64,000 bases of DNA from positions 1 to 64,000 of the forward strand of contig JAAXWP010000002.1 of assembly GCA_013334925.1 (NCBI GenBank), read 5' to 3'. Below the pieces are notes generated by a model. The model was not told the origin of the DNA and did no database searches. It saw nothing but the letters and a program-made list of their open reading frames with translations. Both the position numbers and the translations under genes were made by a program. Of this stretch, positions 46,344 to 53,590 are shown one piece after another (the first letter of the stretch is position 1; every line of letters begins with the position of its first letter). This stretch comes from Chlorobiaceae bacterium (GTDB taxonomy: Bacteria > Bacteroidota > Chlorobiia > Chlorobiales > Chlorobiaceae).

Positions 46344-47822
46344 ATGCCACTCCGTTTTCGCCATACGGGTATCGCGTGTTGTCTCATGCTCCTCATGCTC
46401 TCGGGCTGTTCAGCCGGCCCCGATTTCGTGCGTCCTGCAGAACCGCAGGGCAATCGTTACGACCGGAATGGAACTCCCTGGCACAACGGCGCATCACCCG
46501 ATTCGCTGCAGCGTTTTGCCGAAGGTGCAGAACCATCGCCTCACTGGTGGAGGGCATTCAGGTCAAAACAGATCGACTCGGTAATGACGAGCGCTCTTGC
46601 CGGCAATCCAGGCCTGCAGTCAGCACAGGCGAGCCTCCGGCAAAGCCAGGAAAACATCAAAGCTGGCGCGGGGATCTTTTTTCCCCAGGTGAACGCATCG
46701 CTCCAGCAATCGAGAGGAAACAGCACAACAGCCGGTTCCGGCAGCGTACCCACCGGATCGGTGATCAATCTGTCTACCCTGACAGCCTCGGTCAGCTATG
46801 CGCTTGACCTTTTCGGAGGCCAGCGCCGTACCGTCGAAGGACTCAGGGCACAGGTAGACCAGCAGCAGGCGCTCACCCTCGGCACCTGGATGATGCTGTC
46901 AGGCAATATCGTGAACACCAGCATTGCCATAGCGGCATACCGGGAAGAGATCGGTGAACTCGAACAGCTCATCGCCATCGAGAAGGAGCAGCTCTCGATA
47001 GCGGAAAACCAGTACCGGTCAGGGTTGACCGACTACAGTGCGGTTCTTGCCATGAAGAGTCAGCTGGAGTCACTCGAGGCTTCTCTGCCCCCAGTCAGGA
47101 GGAGCCTGAGCCAGTCGGAGCACCTGCTGGCCACCCTTGTCGGCAAGTCACCATCGGAATGGCAGGTACCGGAGCTGAAACTGACAGAGATTGCGCTTCC
47201 TGATCGGCTGCCGTTGTCGCTGCCTTCCGAACTTGTTCGCCAGCGTCCGGACATCCTCGCCGCCGAAGCCCAACTGCATGCTGCAAACGCCAATATCGGC
47301 ATTGCCACCGCAGCCATGCTCCCCAGCTTTACTCTAACCGGCAATTACGGACGATCGAGCGGGTCCATGGACAAGCTGCTGGACGGCAGCAATCTCGTCT
47401 GGGGCATCGGAGCCGGTGTCGTGCAACCGCTGTTCAATGGCGGAACTCTTGCAGCGAAACGACGAGCTGCAATTGCCGGAAGGGATCGCAGCCTGGCTGA
47501 CTACCGGCAGACCGTTCTGTCGGCCTTCGCCCAGGTCGCCGACCTCTTGCGGGCACTCGAAGAGGATGCCAATCTCGCCCGATCCAGAGCCCGTGCGGTG
47601 AACGATGCCGGCCTCTCGCTCAAACTGATACAGACCAGATACAAAGCCGGGCTTGCCGATTATCTGCAGGTCATCATGGCAGACATTCAGTACCGGCAGT
47701 CGAGAATCGGACAAATCCAGGCTCAGGCGCTCAGGCTGCAGGACTCGGCGGCGCTCTATGTCGCCCTTGGCGGTGGATGGCAGCATGACCACGACGCAAA
47801 AGGAAAAGCAGGGCTTAAATGA
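46344..47822 (+). CDS. TolC/NodT-family outer-membrane efflux lipoprotein
   Basis: A 492-residue outer-membrane channel. The signal peptide ends in the lipobox MLSGC (Cys at about residue 21). Two OEP repeats follow: PHWWRAFRSKQIDSVMTSAL, VSYALDLFGGQRRTVEG, and ERPDIL-type PSELVRQRPDILAAEAQLHA, with PLFNGGTLAAKRRAA in the second half. AAGGAAACC precedes the ATG at 46344. It is the last gene of the run and completes the exporter with the permease, ATPase and adaptor. Confidence 0.93.
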   Translation: MPLRFRHTGIACCLMLLMLSGCSAGPDFVRPAEPQGNRYDRNGTPWHNGASPDSLQRFAEGAEPSPHWWRAFRSKQIDSVMTSALAGNPGLQSAQASLRQSQENIKAGAGIFFPQVNASLQQSRGNSTTAGSGSVPTGSVINLSTLTASVSYALDLFGGQRRTVEGLRAQVDQQQALTLGTWMMLSGNIVNTSIAIAAYREEIGELEQLIAIEKEQLSIAENQYRSGLTDYSAVLAMKSQLESLEASLPPVRRSLSQSEHLLATLVGKSPSEWQVPELKLTEIALPDRLPLSLPSELVRQRPDILAAEAQLHAANANIGIATAAMLPSFTLTGNYGRSSGSMDKLLDGSNLVWGIGAGVVQPLFNGGTLAAKRRAAIAGRDRSLADYRQTVLSAFAQVADLLRALEEDANLARSRARAVNDAGLSLKLIQTRYKAGLADYLQVIMADIQYRQSRIGQIQAQALRLQDSAALYVALGGGWQHDHDAKGKAGLK

Positions 47823-47840
47823 CTCACTGCGCCGGCAAAA

Positions 47841-48323
47841 TCATACCTTCCCCGAAACATCCTCGTCCCAGAGTCCGGGATTGCGATCGATGAATTCGGA
47901 CATGAGCTCCCGGCAAGCTTCATCATCGAGCAACTCTACCCCGACCCCGCAGTCGATCAGCAACTGCATATATCCCTTGTAGTTACGATTCTCCCCCACG
48001 ACGACTCGAGAGACACCCAACTGAACGATGGTACCGGCACACATCATGCATGGCGAAAGCGTCGTGTACAACGTTACACCGCCATATCGGGTTCGACGCC
48101 CGCATTTCCTGATGCAATCGATCTCCCCATGCGCCAGCGGATCATTATCCTGAACCCTTCGGTTGTGACCGGCAGCGATCACCCGATCCTCCTCAACCAT
48201 GATCGCGCCCACCGGGATGCCCCCCTCCCGGTAACTTTTCAGGGCCTGTTCATAAGCGAGGTGCATGTATTGACGATCCGTGGCAGCCAATGTCCTGCTG
48301 CAGGTTTGAGCATTCTGTTCCAT
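47841..48323 (-). CDS. Cytosine deaminase of the yeast FCY1 type
   Basis: Zinc enzyme of 160 residues converting cytosine to uracil. The zinc ligands lie in LAHGEIDCIRKCG (His and catalytic Glu, about residues 63-66) and TLSPCMMCAG. The pattern GYMQLLIDCGVGVELLDDEA and FIDRNPGLWDEDV at the C-terminus is close to yeast Fcy1 and unlike tRNA adenosine deaminase TadA (HAE motif). The usual bacterial CodA is an unrelated amidohydrolase. The comparison is from memory of the family. It is convergent with the efflux lipoprotein gene and 6 bp from the Cache-protein gene. Confidence 0.85.
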   Translation of the reverse strand: MEQNAQTCSRTLAATDRQYMHLAYEQALKSYREGGIPVGAIMVEEDRVIAAGHNRRVQDNDPLAHGEIDCIRKCGRRTRYGGVTLYTTLSPCMMCAGTIVQLGVSRVVVGENRNYKGYMQLLIDCGVGVELLDDEACRELMSEFIDRNPGLWDEDVSGKV

Positions 48324-48329
48324 GACCGG

Positions 48330-49103
48330 TCAGTTCTGTTGACGTGCAATGAAAAAATACCAGCCAAGGATGGGAGATCTCCTGAATATCGACGAGATCC
48401 GCTTGCCATCGAGGGAATAGTCCAACTCCCCAAGATTCCTGTTCATGACCGCCCTGAAGTCATTGCCGAGACGCTCATCGCCAACATCACCGACGGTTCT
48501 GAACATCCTGTCGGCATAACGATGCAGGGCAATCCGGGTATCCGGAGTGAGTGCATAAAAATAGACTCCTTCAGGCATGTTGAGTGCCGTATCGACCATT
48601 TTTGAAAGCAGATCGACCCTGACTGAAATCCCGACAGCGGCAACCATTTTCCCGCCTGACATCACCGGCGAAGCGACGATGATCGACCGATATCCAGTCG
48701 ACTTGCTGATCACGAGCTCCCCCAGCACATCCCTGCCTGCCGTGAGGCTCGGGAAATATGAACGGTCCCTTATGTTCTGGCCGGAAAGCGTTCCGCTCTC
48801 CGTCGTGTAATAGCTGCCGTCGGGCAGCGCGTACCATACCGTGGCATCGGTAGCCAGATCGGCGCTGAAGCGCTCGAGCATCGGCCGGACCCTTGTCCAG
48901 TTTCCACTCGCGGCTTCAGGCGACGACGCGATGACATGGGCGGTATGCAGGATACCGGACAGATGCTCTTCAACCATCCCCTGATAAGCCCCAACGGTAA
49001 TCCCCGAATCGAGATTGAGCTTGCCGGATCTCGAACTGCTCCTGGCAATCGCCGAGTTCATGATCAGTACAAACGCCATGACGATTACGAGAACTCTTTT
49101 CAT
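48330..49103 (-). CDS. Periplasmic Cache-domain protein
   Basis: About 257 residues. The signal peptide is MKRVLVIVMAFVLIMNSAIA. A double-Cache/PDC ligand-binding fold follows: VWYALPDGSYYTTESGTLSG, NIRDRSYFPSLTAGRDVLGE, GYRSIIVASPVMSGGKMVAA, VGISVRVDLLSKMVDTALNM. Such domains normally form the sensor part of chemoreceptors or kinases; here no output domain is present. It could bind a ligand and act on a partner. GGAGG precedes the ATG at 49103. It may be co-transcribed with the cytosine deaminase gene. Confidence 0.85.
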   Translation of the reverse strand: MKRVLVIVMAFVLIMNSAIARSSSRSGKLNLDSGITVGAYQGMVEEHLSGILHTAHVIASSPEAASGNWTRVRPMLERFSADLATDATVWYALPDGSYYTTESGTLSGQNIRDRSYFPSLTAGRDVLGELVISKSTGYRSIIVASPVMSGGKMVAAVGISVRVDLLSKMVDTALNMPEGVYFYALTPDTRIALHRYADRMFRTVGDVGDERLGNDFRAVMNRNLGELDYSLDGKRISSIFRRSPILGWYFFIARQQN

Positions 49104-49527
49104 GATCGGCCTCCTTTCGTTCAGGTTAGAGGAAAACACCACAAAGCGTTACCAGATCTCCTGAAAACGCATCTGTCAGACTGTATCGGACATTTCGATC
49201 ACGGTGATCAGGGATTGCAGTTGTTCGTTATGCCCTCGGGAAATTGAGCACGAGGAATTTGCTGGTGGTCGAAAGCGACCCAGGCAACAGACTGCAACCA
49301 GGAAGAAAACGAAGTACAGATGGAAATACTGCAGGCCTGTAAACGGATGTTACAGCCGTGAGACGGAAAAAGACGGGAATCGTTCAAACCGGCCAAGCGC
49401 CGGATCGTGCTCTGTGTTCACTATGGAAAGGCCAAAATCTCAGCCACCAGAGAAGTTCGCATCACCTCGCTGGACATGTTTCGAACTGATGATAACCCGG
49501 AGCGGACCGATCAGAGCGAAGCTGAAA
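49104..49527. other. Gap without a convincing gene
   Basis: A frame at 49204-49638 overlaps the response regulator's 3' end and has no ribosome site. No repeats noticed. Confidence 0.5.
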
Positions 49528-50286
49528 TCAGGCAAGCACGATCGGCACGGCCAGACAGTAGCCTACCCCACGATACGTCTTGATGGGAAAACCGAAGCCG
49601 AACGACTCGGTTTTACGCCGCAAACGATAGATCAGTGACTCAAGCGCGCGATTGCCCTGTTCATTTGACTGATAGCCCAAAATTTTCAGGATATACTGAC
49701 GGGTGACGATTGCCGTACTCTGCAACACAAGGGAGAGCAGAAAATCGAACTCCTTGGCCGTCAGCGCAATGACATCACCATGTGGGGTCAGTAAACTCCA
49801 CTCGTTGCGCAGAAGTCGCCACGAACCGCTCTCATCGCCTGCCACAGGCTCCTGTGGAGTGGGTTGTTTAACCTGATGGGGTCTCGATGCCTCGATCCGA
49901 TCGAACATGTTGGCGATCAGCGCCGCCAACTCCCTGACATCGACCGGTTTGGCAAGAGACATGTCAGCGCCTGATTCATATCCGGCGAGTCGCTCCTCGA
50001 CGGTCGCTCCGGAGTGAAGCACGATAATCCAGGCATCGGTATTCTTTCTGACATATTCTGCCAGCACAAATCCGCTCTGGTCCGGCAGGCCGATATCGAT
50101 AATGGCAAGATCGCAGCGCTCAGCGGAAAACAGCATCTGATAAAAATCGGCTGCCGACCCGACTCCAGTCACCGTATACCCCTGAAGTGACAGATAGCTG
50201 ACCAGGTCGTCACGCAAATCCCGGTCACCGTCCACGACGATAACCCGTTTTTCCGAGGCCGTGGTTTGAGAAAAATGCCTGGTCAT
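49528..50286 (-). CDS. OmpR/PhoB-type response regulator
   Basis: A 252-residue two-domain regulator. The receiver at about residues 12-125 has VIVVDGDRDLRDD, phospho-acceptor Asp in LAIIDIGLPDQSG, and Lys in SLAKPVD. The winged-helix DNA-binding domain at about 155-250 has LTAKEFDFLLSLVLQSTAIV, LIYRLRRKTES and IKTYRGVGYCL. It is an orphan without an adjacent kinase. The three CqsS-like kinases begin 3.3 kb away on the other strand and two end in phosphotransfer domains, so it is a candidate partner; that is an inference. Confidence 0.92.
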   Translation of the reverse strand: MTRHFSQTTASEKRVIVVDGDRDLRDDLVSYLSLQGYTVTGVGSAADFYQMLFSAERCDLAIIDIGLPDQSGFVLAEYVRKNTDAWIIVLHSGATVEERLAGYESGADMSLAKPVDVRELAALIANMFDRIEASRPHQVKQPTPQEPVAGDESGSWRLLRNEWSLLTPHGDVIALTAKEFDFLLSLVLQSTAIVTRQYILKILGYQSNEQGNRALESLIYRLRRKTESFGFGFPIKTYRGVGYCLAVPIVLA

Positions 50287-50793
50287 AGCACTCCTTTTTC
50301 TACTGCGGATTCTGAAATCGATAAAAGCATCCCGCTACGCATATCACTTTTGATCAGGCCTGAGCCGCACATTCTGCGTCAGAACTACACAGAAACGAAA
50401 GAATGACGTACCGGCAATCGACAAAAAGTTGTCGGTTGAACCGATGGTCATGACTATCAGTGACTCGTATGGCCTTAGATCTGAATGACACTGCCCGGCG
50501 ATCCATTAAAACTTGTAACGTGAAGTTTAAATAACACTTAAGGACATCACGAAACGATCAAATCATACAATGAAACGAGGAACTTTCGGAAAGGGTCTCT
50601 CTGCCGAACCTGCCTTCAACCAGAAAGAACCCCTTGACTGAGGGACAAGAGGGGGGAACCGAACATTACTTCAACATATTTACCATATTTTTCATAAAAA
50701 TAATAGTTAAAAAAACATACAGGAGAGCCGCCTGTATCTTCGATATAAAGGCATGCGGTATTCGAGACTTTCTGAACTTATGCTTCTTCGCAC
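50287..50793. other. Gap without a gene
   Basis: About 500 bp, AT-rich at 50655-50720. A 63-residue frame at 50634 has no support. No clear repeat. Confidence 0.5.
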
Positions 50794-51345
50794 TTAAGGC
50801 TGATGAAAGCGAACCCAGGCGGTGAAGCGATCCATCCATCCCTGAAGGAACTGCCTGCTTGCCGCGCCAATTCCGCCATCTTCGTCAAAAAGCCCCTCTT
50901 TTGCCTGTATGAACGCTTCAGGTTGCCCGAGCGTCGGCACATCGAGAAAGGCGAGCATGTTCCGCAGATGCTGCTGGGCCAGCGCAGTACCCGCCGCTCC
51001 CGGCGATATTCCGATGACAGCGGCAGGCTTACCTGTCCACGCACTCTGCCCGTAAGGTCGGGAGGCCTGATCGATAGCATTCTTGAGCACCCCGGGCACC
51101 GAGCGGTTGTATTCGGGTGTCACGAAAAGCAAGCCCTGCGACGCGCCAACAGCCGCCTTCAGACGACGAACGGATTCAGGAGGATCGTTCTCCTCGTCCT
51201 GATTGTAATGAGGTACATCGGCGATAGGTATCAGCGAGAATGAGAAATCGGGTGGGCCAAGACGTATGAGAGCTTCTGCGAGTTTCCTGTTCAGCGAATC
51301 CCTTCTGATGCTGCCGACAATGACGGCAATGTGGTAGTTCTGCAT
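50794..51345 (-). CDS. NADPH-dependent FMN reductase
   Basis: Flavodoxin-fold reductase of about 183 residues. The FMN phosphate loop is IVGSIRRDSLNRKLAEA near the N-terminus. FVTPEYNRSVPGVLKNAIDQ and KPAAVIGISPGAAGTALAQQ are typical of the ChrR/YieF/azoreductase-like group. It may reduce quinones, chromate or flavin. ATG 51345 is preferred because the GGAG inside the upstream ATG-containing stretch makes a ribosome site for it. It is followed by 270 bp before the DUF3570 gene. Confidence 0.92.
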   Translation of the reverse strand: MQNYHIAVIVGSIRRDSLNRKLAEALIRLGPPDFSFSLIPIADVPHYNQDEENDPPESVRRLKAAVGASQGLLFVTPEYNRSVPGVLKNAIDQASRPYGQSAWTGKPAAVIGISPGAAGTALAQQHLRNMLAFLDVPTLGQPEAFIQAKEGLFDEDGGIGAASRQFLQGWMDRFTAWVRFHQP

Positions 51346-51616
51346 GTGAATCTCCATTGATGGTGGCCCGGAATCATCTTTCCTTAACTGCCCCCGGGCG
51401 GTGTTGCATGACCAGGAACTGCATCACCTTTCAAAACCCACTGAACGGGACACTCAGTCAATCTCTTCCGGTTCAGAGATGCCGGCTCTTACAGACCGGC
51501 TCCAATTCATTCATTATATAAACCTGCATCAAAACATCGCAGTTCCTCCGGTTTTCCCTGGAAACATCGATCGAATACTGAATTGCCGATAACTCACCGG
51601 CACAGCCCCAACCCGG

Positions 51617-52867
51617 TCAGATTTCCCGTGAGATGCCAACCTGGATGCTGCGTGCATTGAAGGTCGCCACGCCCGGATCACCATGTCCGCTGACCGTCCA
51701 ATCCTGACGCTGCCTGTAGTGTTCGTATTTCACATCCGCCTGCCAGCCTTTGCCCAGATCCTTGCTGATCTTCATGCCCAACGTGACCGCCCCGAATGCT
51801 CCGAGACGCTGGTCTTCCGAGTAGTATTCGGTCCCGGGAGGAACCGGTGTCGGATCGGACGGAGAGGCGGTGTTGGTTGCAATGTAAAAATCGGCTTCAG
51901 ACTGCGAATAGAGCCTCAGCAATGGCGTCAGCGTCCAGCCACGATGCAGCGGCTGCACATATTCGGCTTCAAGTGTATGAGCTCGAATGCCAAAGGTATC
52001 GGAATAGTAACGGTACGCCAGCCTGGCAGTGCCTTCAGTGCTGTCGAAATGATGATTCCACCTGGCCAGCAGGGTAAACATCTCTCGCTTTCCAGGTCTC
52101 ACGTCCGGATCCTTGTATGGGTCGGTATAGAATCCATGACCTTTTGAATACCCTGCATTGACCTGGACGATATCGTTTTTCGAAACCACCTGGGTCAGAC
52201 CGATCAGACCTGAAAAAACCTGTTTTTTCTCCATCACATCATGCCGTTTTGATGCTACGACATTGGGACGACCAAGATCGATGGAATCATTGTTGAACGC
52301 TACGCCGAGTGTGATGGTCGAATTTCTGTCTTCTGTCGACAAAGTGCCCTGAAGGGAACACCCCCTGGATATGTAATCCGATTCGCGTGAGTAGTTAAGA
52401 CCGCCGGTCAGGCTCCCCCGCTGAAAATATCTGGTAACTGCAAGATCACCGGCATGCCTCAACTCACCCGAAGCCCCTGAAGATGTATCGTGCTCACCCG
52501 AAGACGAAGCAAAACCTGAAGAATGGTAAGCCGGAGATGCCCCGGTAACCGAATCCTCGACAAAAGTGCCGCCAATCAGCCATTTACCGGCGACAGGCAC
52601 CTTGCCGCTGAACGTCAGTGCGTTGACGCCAATCCTGTCTCTGGACATGCCCTGTGTTATGTCGGTATCGCCGCTCTGGCTGTCCTGATAATTGAGATAT
52701 TTAACTGCAACGACAGCCTTTTCGGGAGGAGCATCCGCATACGCACCACTCAATGATGGAAGCAGCACGACCGCAGAAACGAATGCGGTGCTGTACAACG
52801 TCGATTTCGCTGTGGTCACGATATTCATCGCCGTCAGTGGTTTTCTGTGGTTCAATTGCATCCGCAT
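51617..52867 (-). CDS. DUF3570-family outer-membrane beta-barrel protein
   Basis: A 416-residue predicted barrel. A signal peptide (FVSAVVLLPSLSGAYA) is followed by VAVKYLNYQDSQSG, which is typical of DUF3570. Many alternating strands follow (SLTGGLNYSRESDYISRG; TARLAYRYYSDTFGIRAHTL), with a final strand region ending SIQVGISREI. Function is not established. Its 5' end overlaps the DUF4266 lipoprotein gene by 16 bp, so the two are coupled. The pair is known to occur together in other Gram-negative bacteria. Confidence 0.88.
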   Translation of the reverse strand: MRMQLNHRKPLTAMNIVTTAKSTLYSTAFVSAVVLLPSLSGAYADAPPEKAVVAVKYLNYQDSQSGDTDITQGMSRDRIGVNALTFSGKVPVAGKWLIGGTFVEDSVTGASPAYHSSGFASSSGEHDTSSGASGELRHAGDLAVTRYFQRGSLTGGLNYSRESDYISRGCSLQGTLSTEDRNSTITLGVAFNNDSIDLGRPNVVASKRHDVMEKKQVFSGLIGLTQVVSKNDIVQVNAGYSKGHGFYTDPYKDPDVRPGKREMFTLLARWNHHFDSTEGTARLAYRYYSDTFGIRAHTLEAEYVQPLHRGWTLTPLLRLYSQSEADFYIATNTASPSDPTPVPPGTEYYSEDQRLGAFGAVTLGMKISKDLGKGWQADVKYEHYRQRQDWTVSGHGDPGVATFNARSIQVGISREI

Positions 52868-53082
52868 CCTCCTCCGCCAACACCGGCACCACCAGAAGCC
52901 CCTTCCTTGCTGCTGTAGATATGCTCGGTATATCGGGTATCGAGCTGCTCGTAATCAAAGGTCATTTCCGGCCTGGCGAGATTCTGTTTTTCCCAGGGCT
53001 GAACGCTTGAACAGCCGGCAAGAGAAAATGAGGCCAACAGCAGAGCACGGCACAGCAGAAGTGGAATTGTGTTTTTATTCAT
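52852..53082 (-). CDS. DUF4266 lipoprotein with Gly/Cys tail
   Basis: A 76-residue lipoprotein. The lipobox SLAGC lies at about residue 24. SVQPWEKQNLARPEMTFDYE and HIYSSKEGASGG are DUF4266 marks. The C-terminus is GVGGGGCGCN. Two cysteines in a glycine run could bind metal or be modified; nothing proves this. It is translated just before and overlapping the DUF3570 barrel, so they probably act together in the outer membrane. Confidence 0.88.
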   Translation of the reverse strand: MNKNTIPLLLCRALLLASFSLAGCSSVQPWEKQNLARPEMTFDYEQLDTRYTEHIYSSKEGASGGAGVGGGGCGCN

Positions 53083-53590
53083 GGCATTGGCGTTAGTTCC
53101 TGGTGACCGCTTTTGGCCGAATCATCACTGCTGTTTCACAACATGATTCGTGCGAAAAATGTGATAGGCTCAGTCGGTTCCGACCCGGAAATCGCAGCCT
53201 GTCCGTCATGGAACGAACCTGCGGTAATCGGATGCCGTAACCGGTAATAAGAAACGATCAGGTGAAGCGAGCGGGCGGCGACTGCAGATTGCTATCGTCA
53301 CTACCAAAACAGCGAGAGTGGCGTAATCTTCCGGCAGATCGCCATGAATAGTTAAAGATTAAAAAAATAAAAAGATTGGCACAGCTTTACAATTGTTAAT
53401 TCCTCTTTTCAGAAAGAAGGTCTTCCGTATTTTCTGGCGTATGCCATGAAAAAAAATGACAGCAAACACATAGAACACCTGTATAATTGCCAATATATAG
53501 CTATATTAACACTATCTTGATGCCTGCATGACAGCCACGCATCGGACCGAACAGTATCAGATATCAGTAACCCAAGTGCATTAACCCCCT
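53083..53590. other. Intergenic region upstream of the first CqsS-like kinase
   Basis: No gene is supported. The segment 53360-53510 is AT-rich, with TATAAT at 53482-53487 and the 12-bp palindrome ATATAGCTATAT at 53495-53506; these could belong to the promoter of the kinase gene. Confidence 0.45.

Noticed and set aside
49204-49638. A 144-residue frame upstream of and antisense to the response regulator end
   Set aside because: No ribosome site or family, and it overlaps the well-supported regulator.
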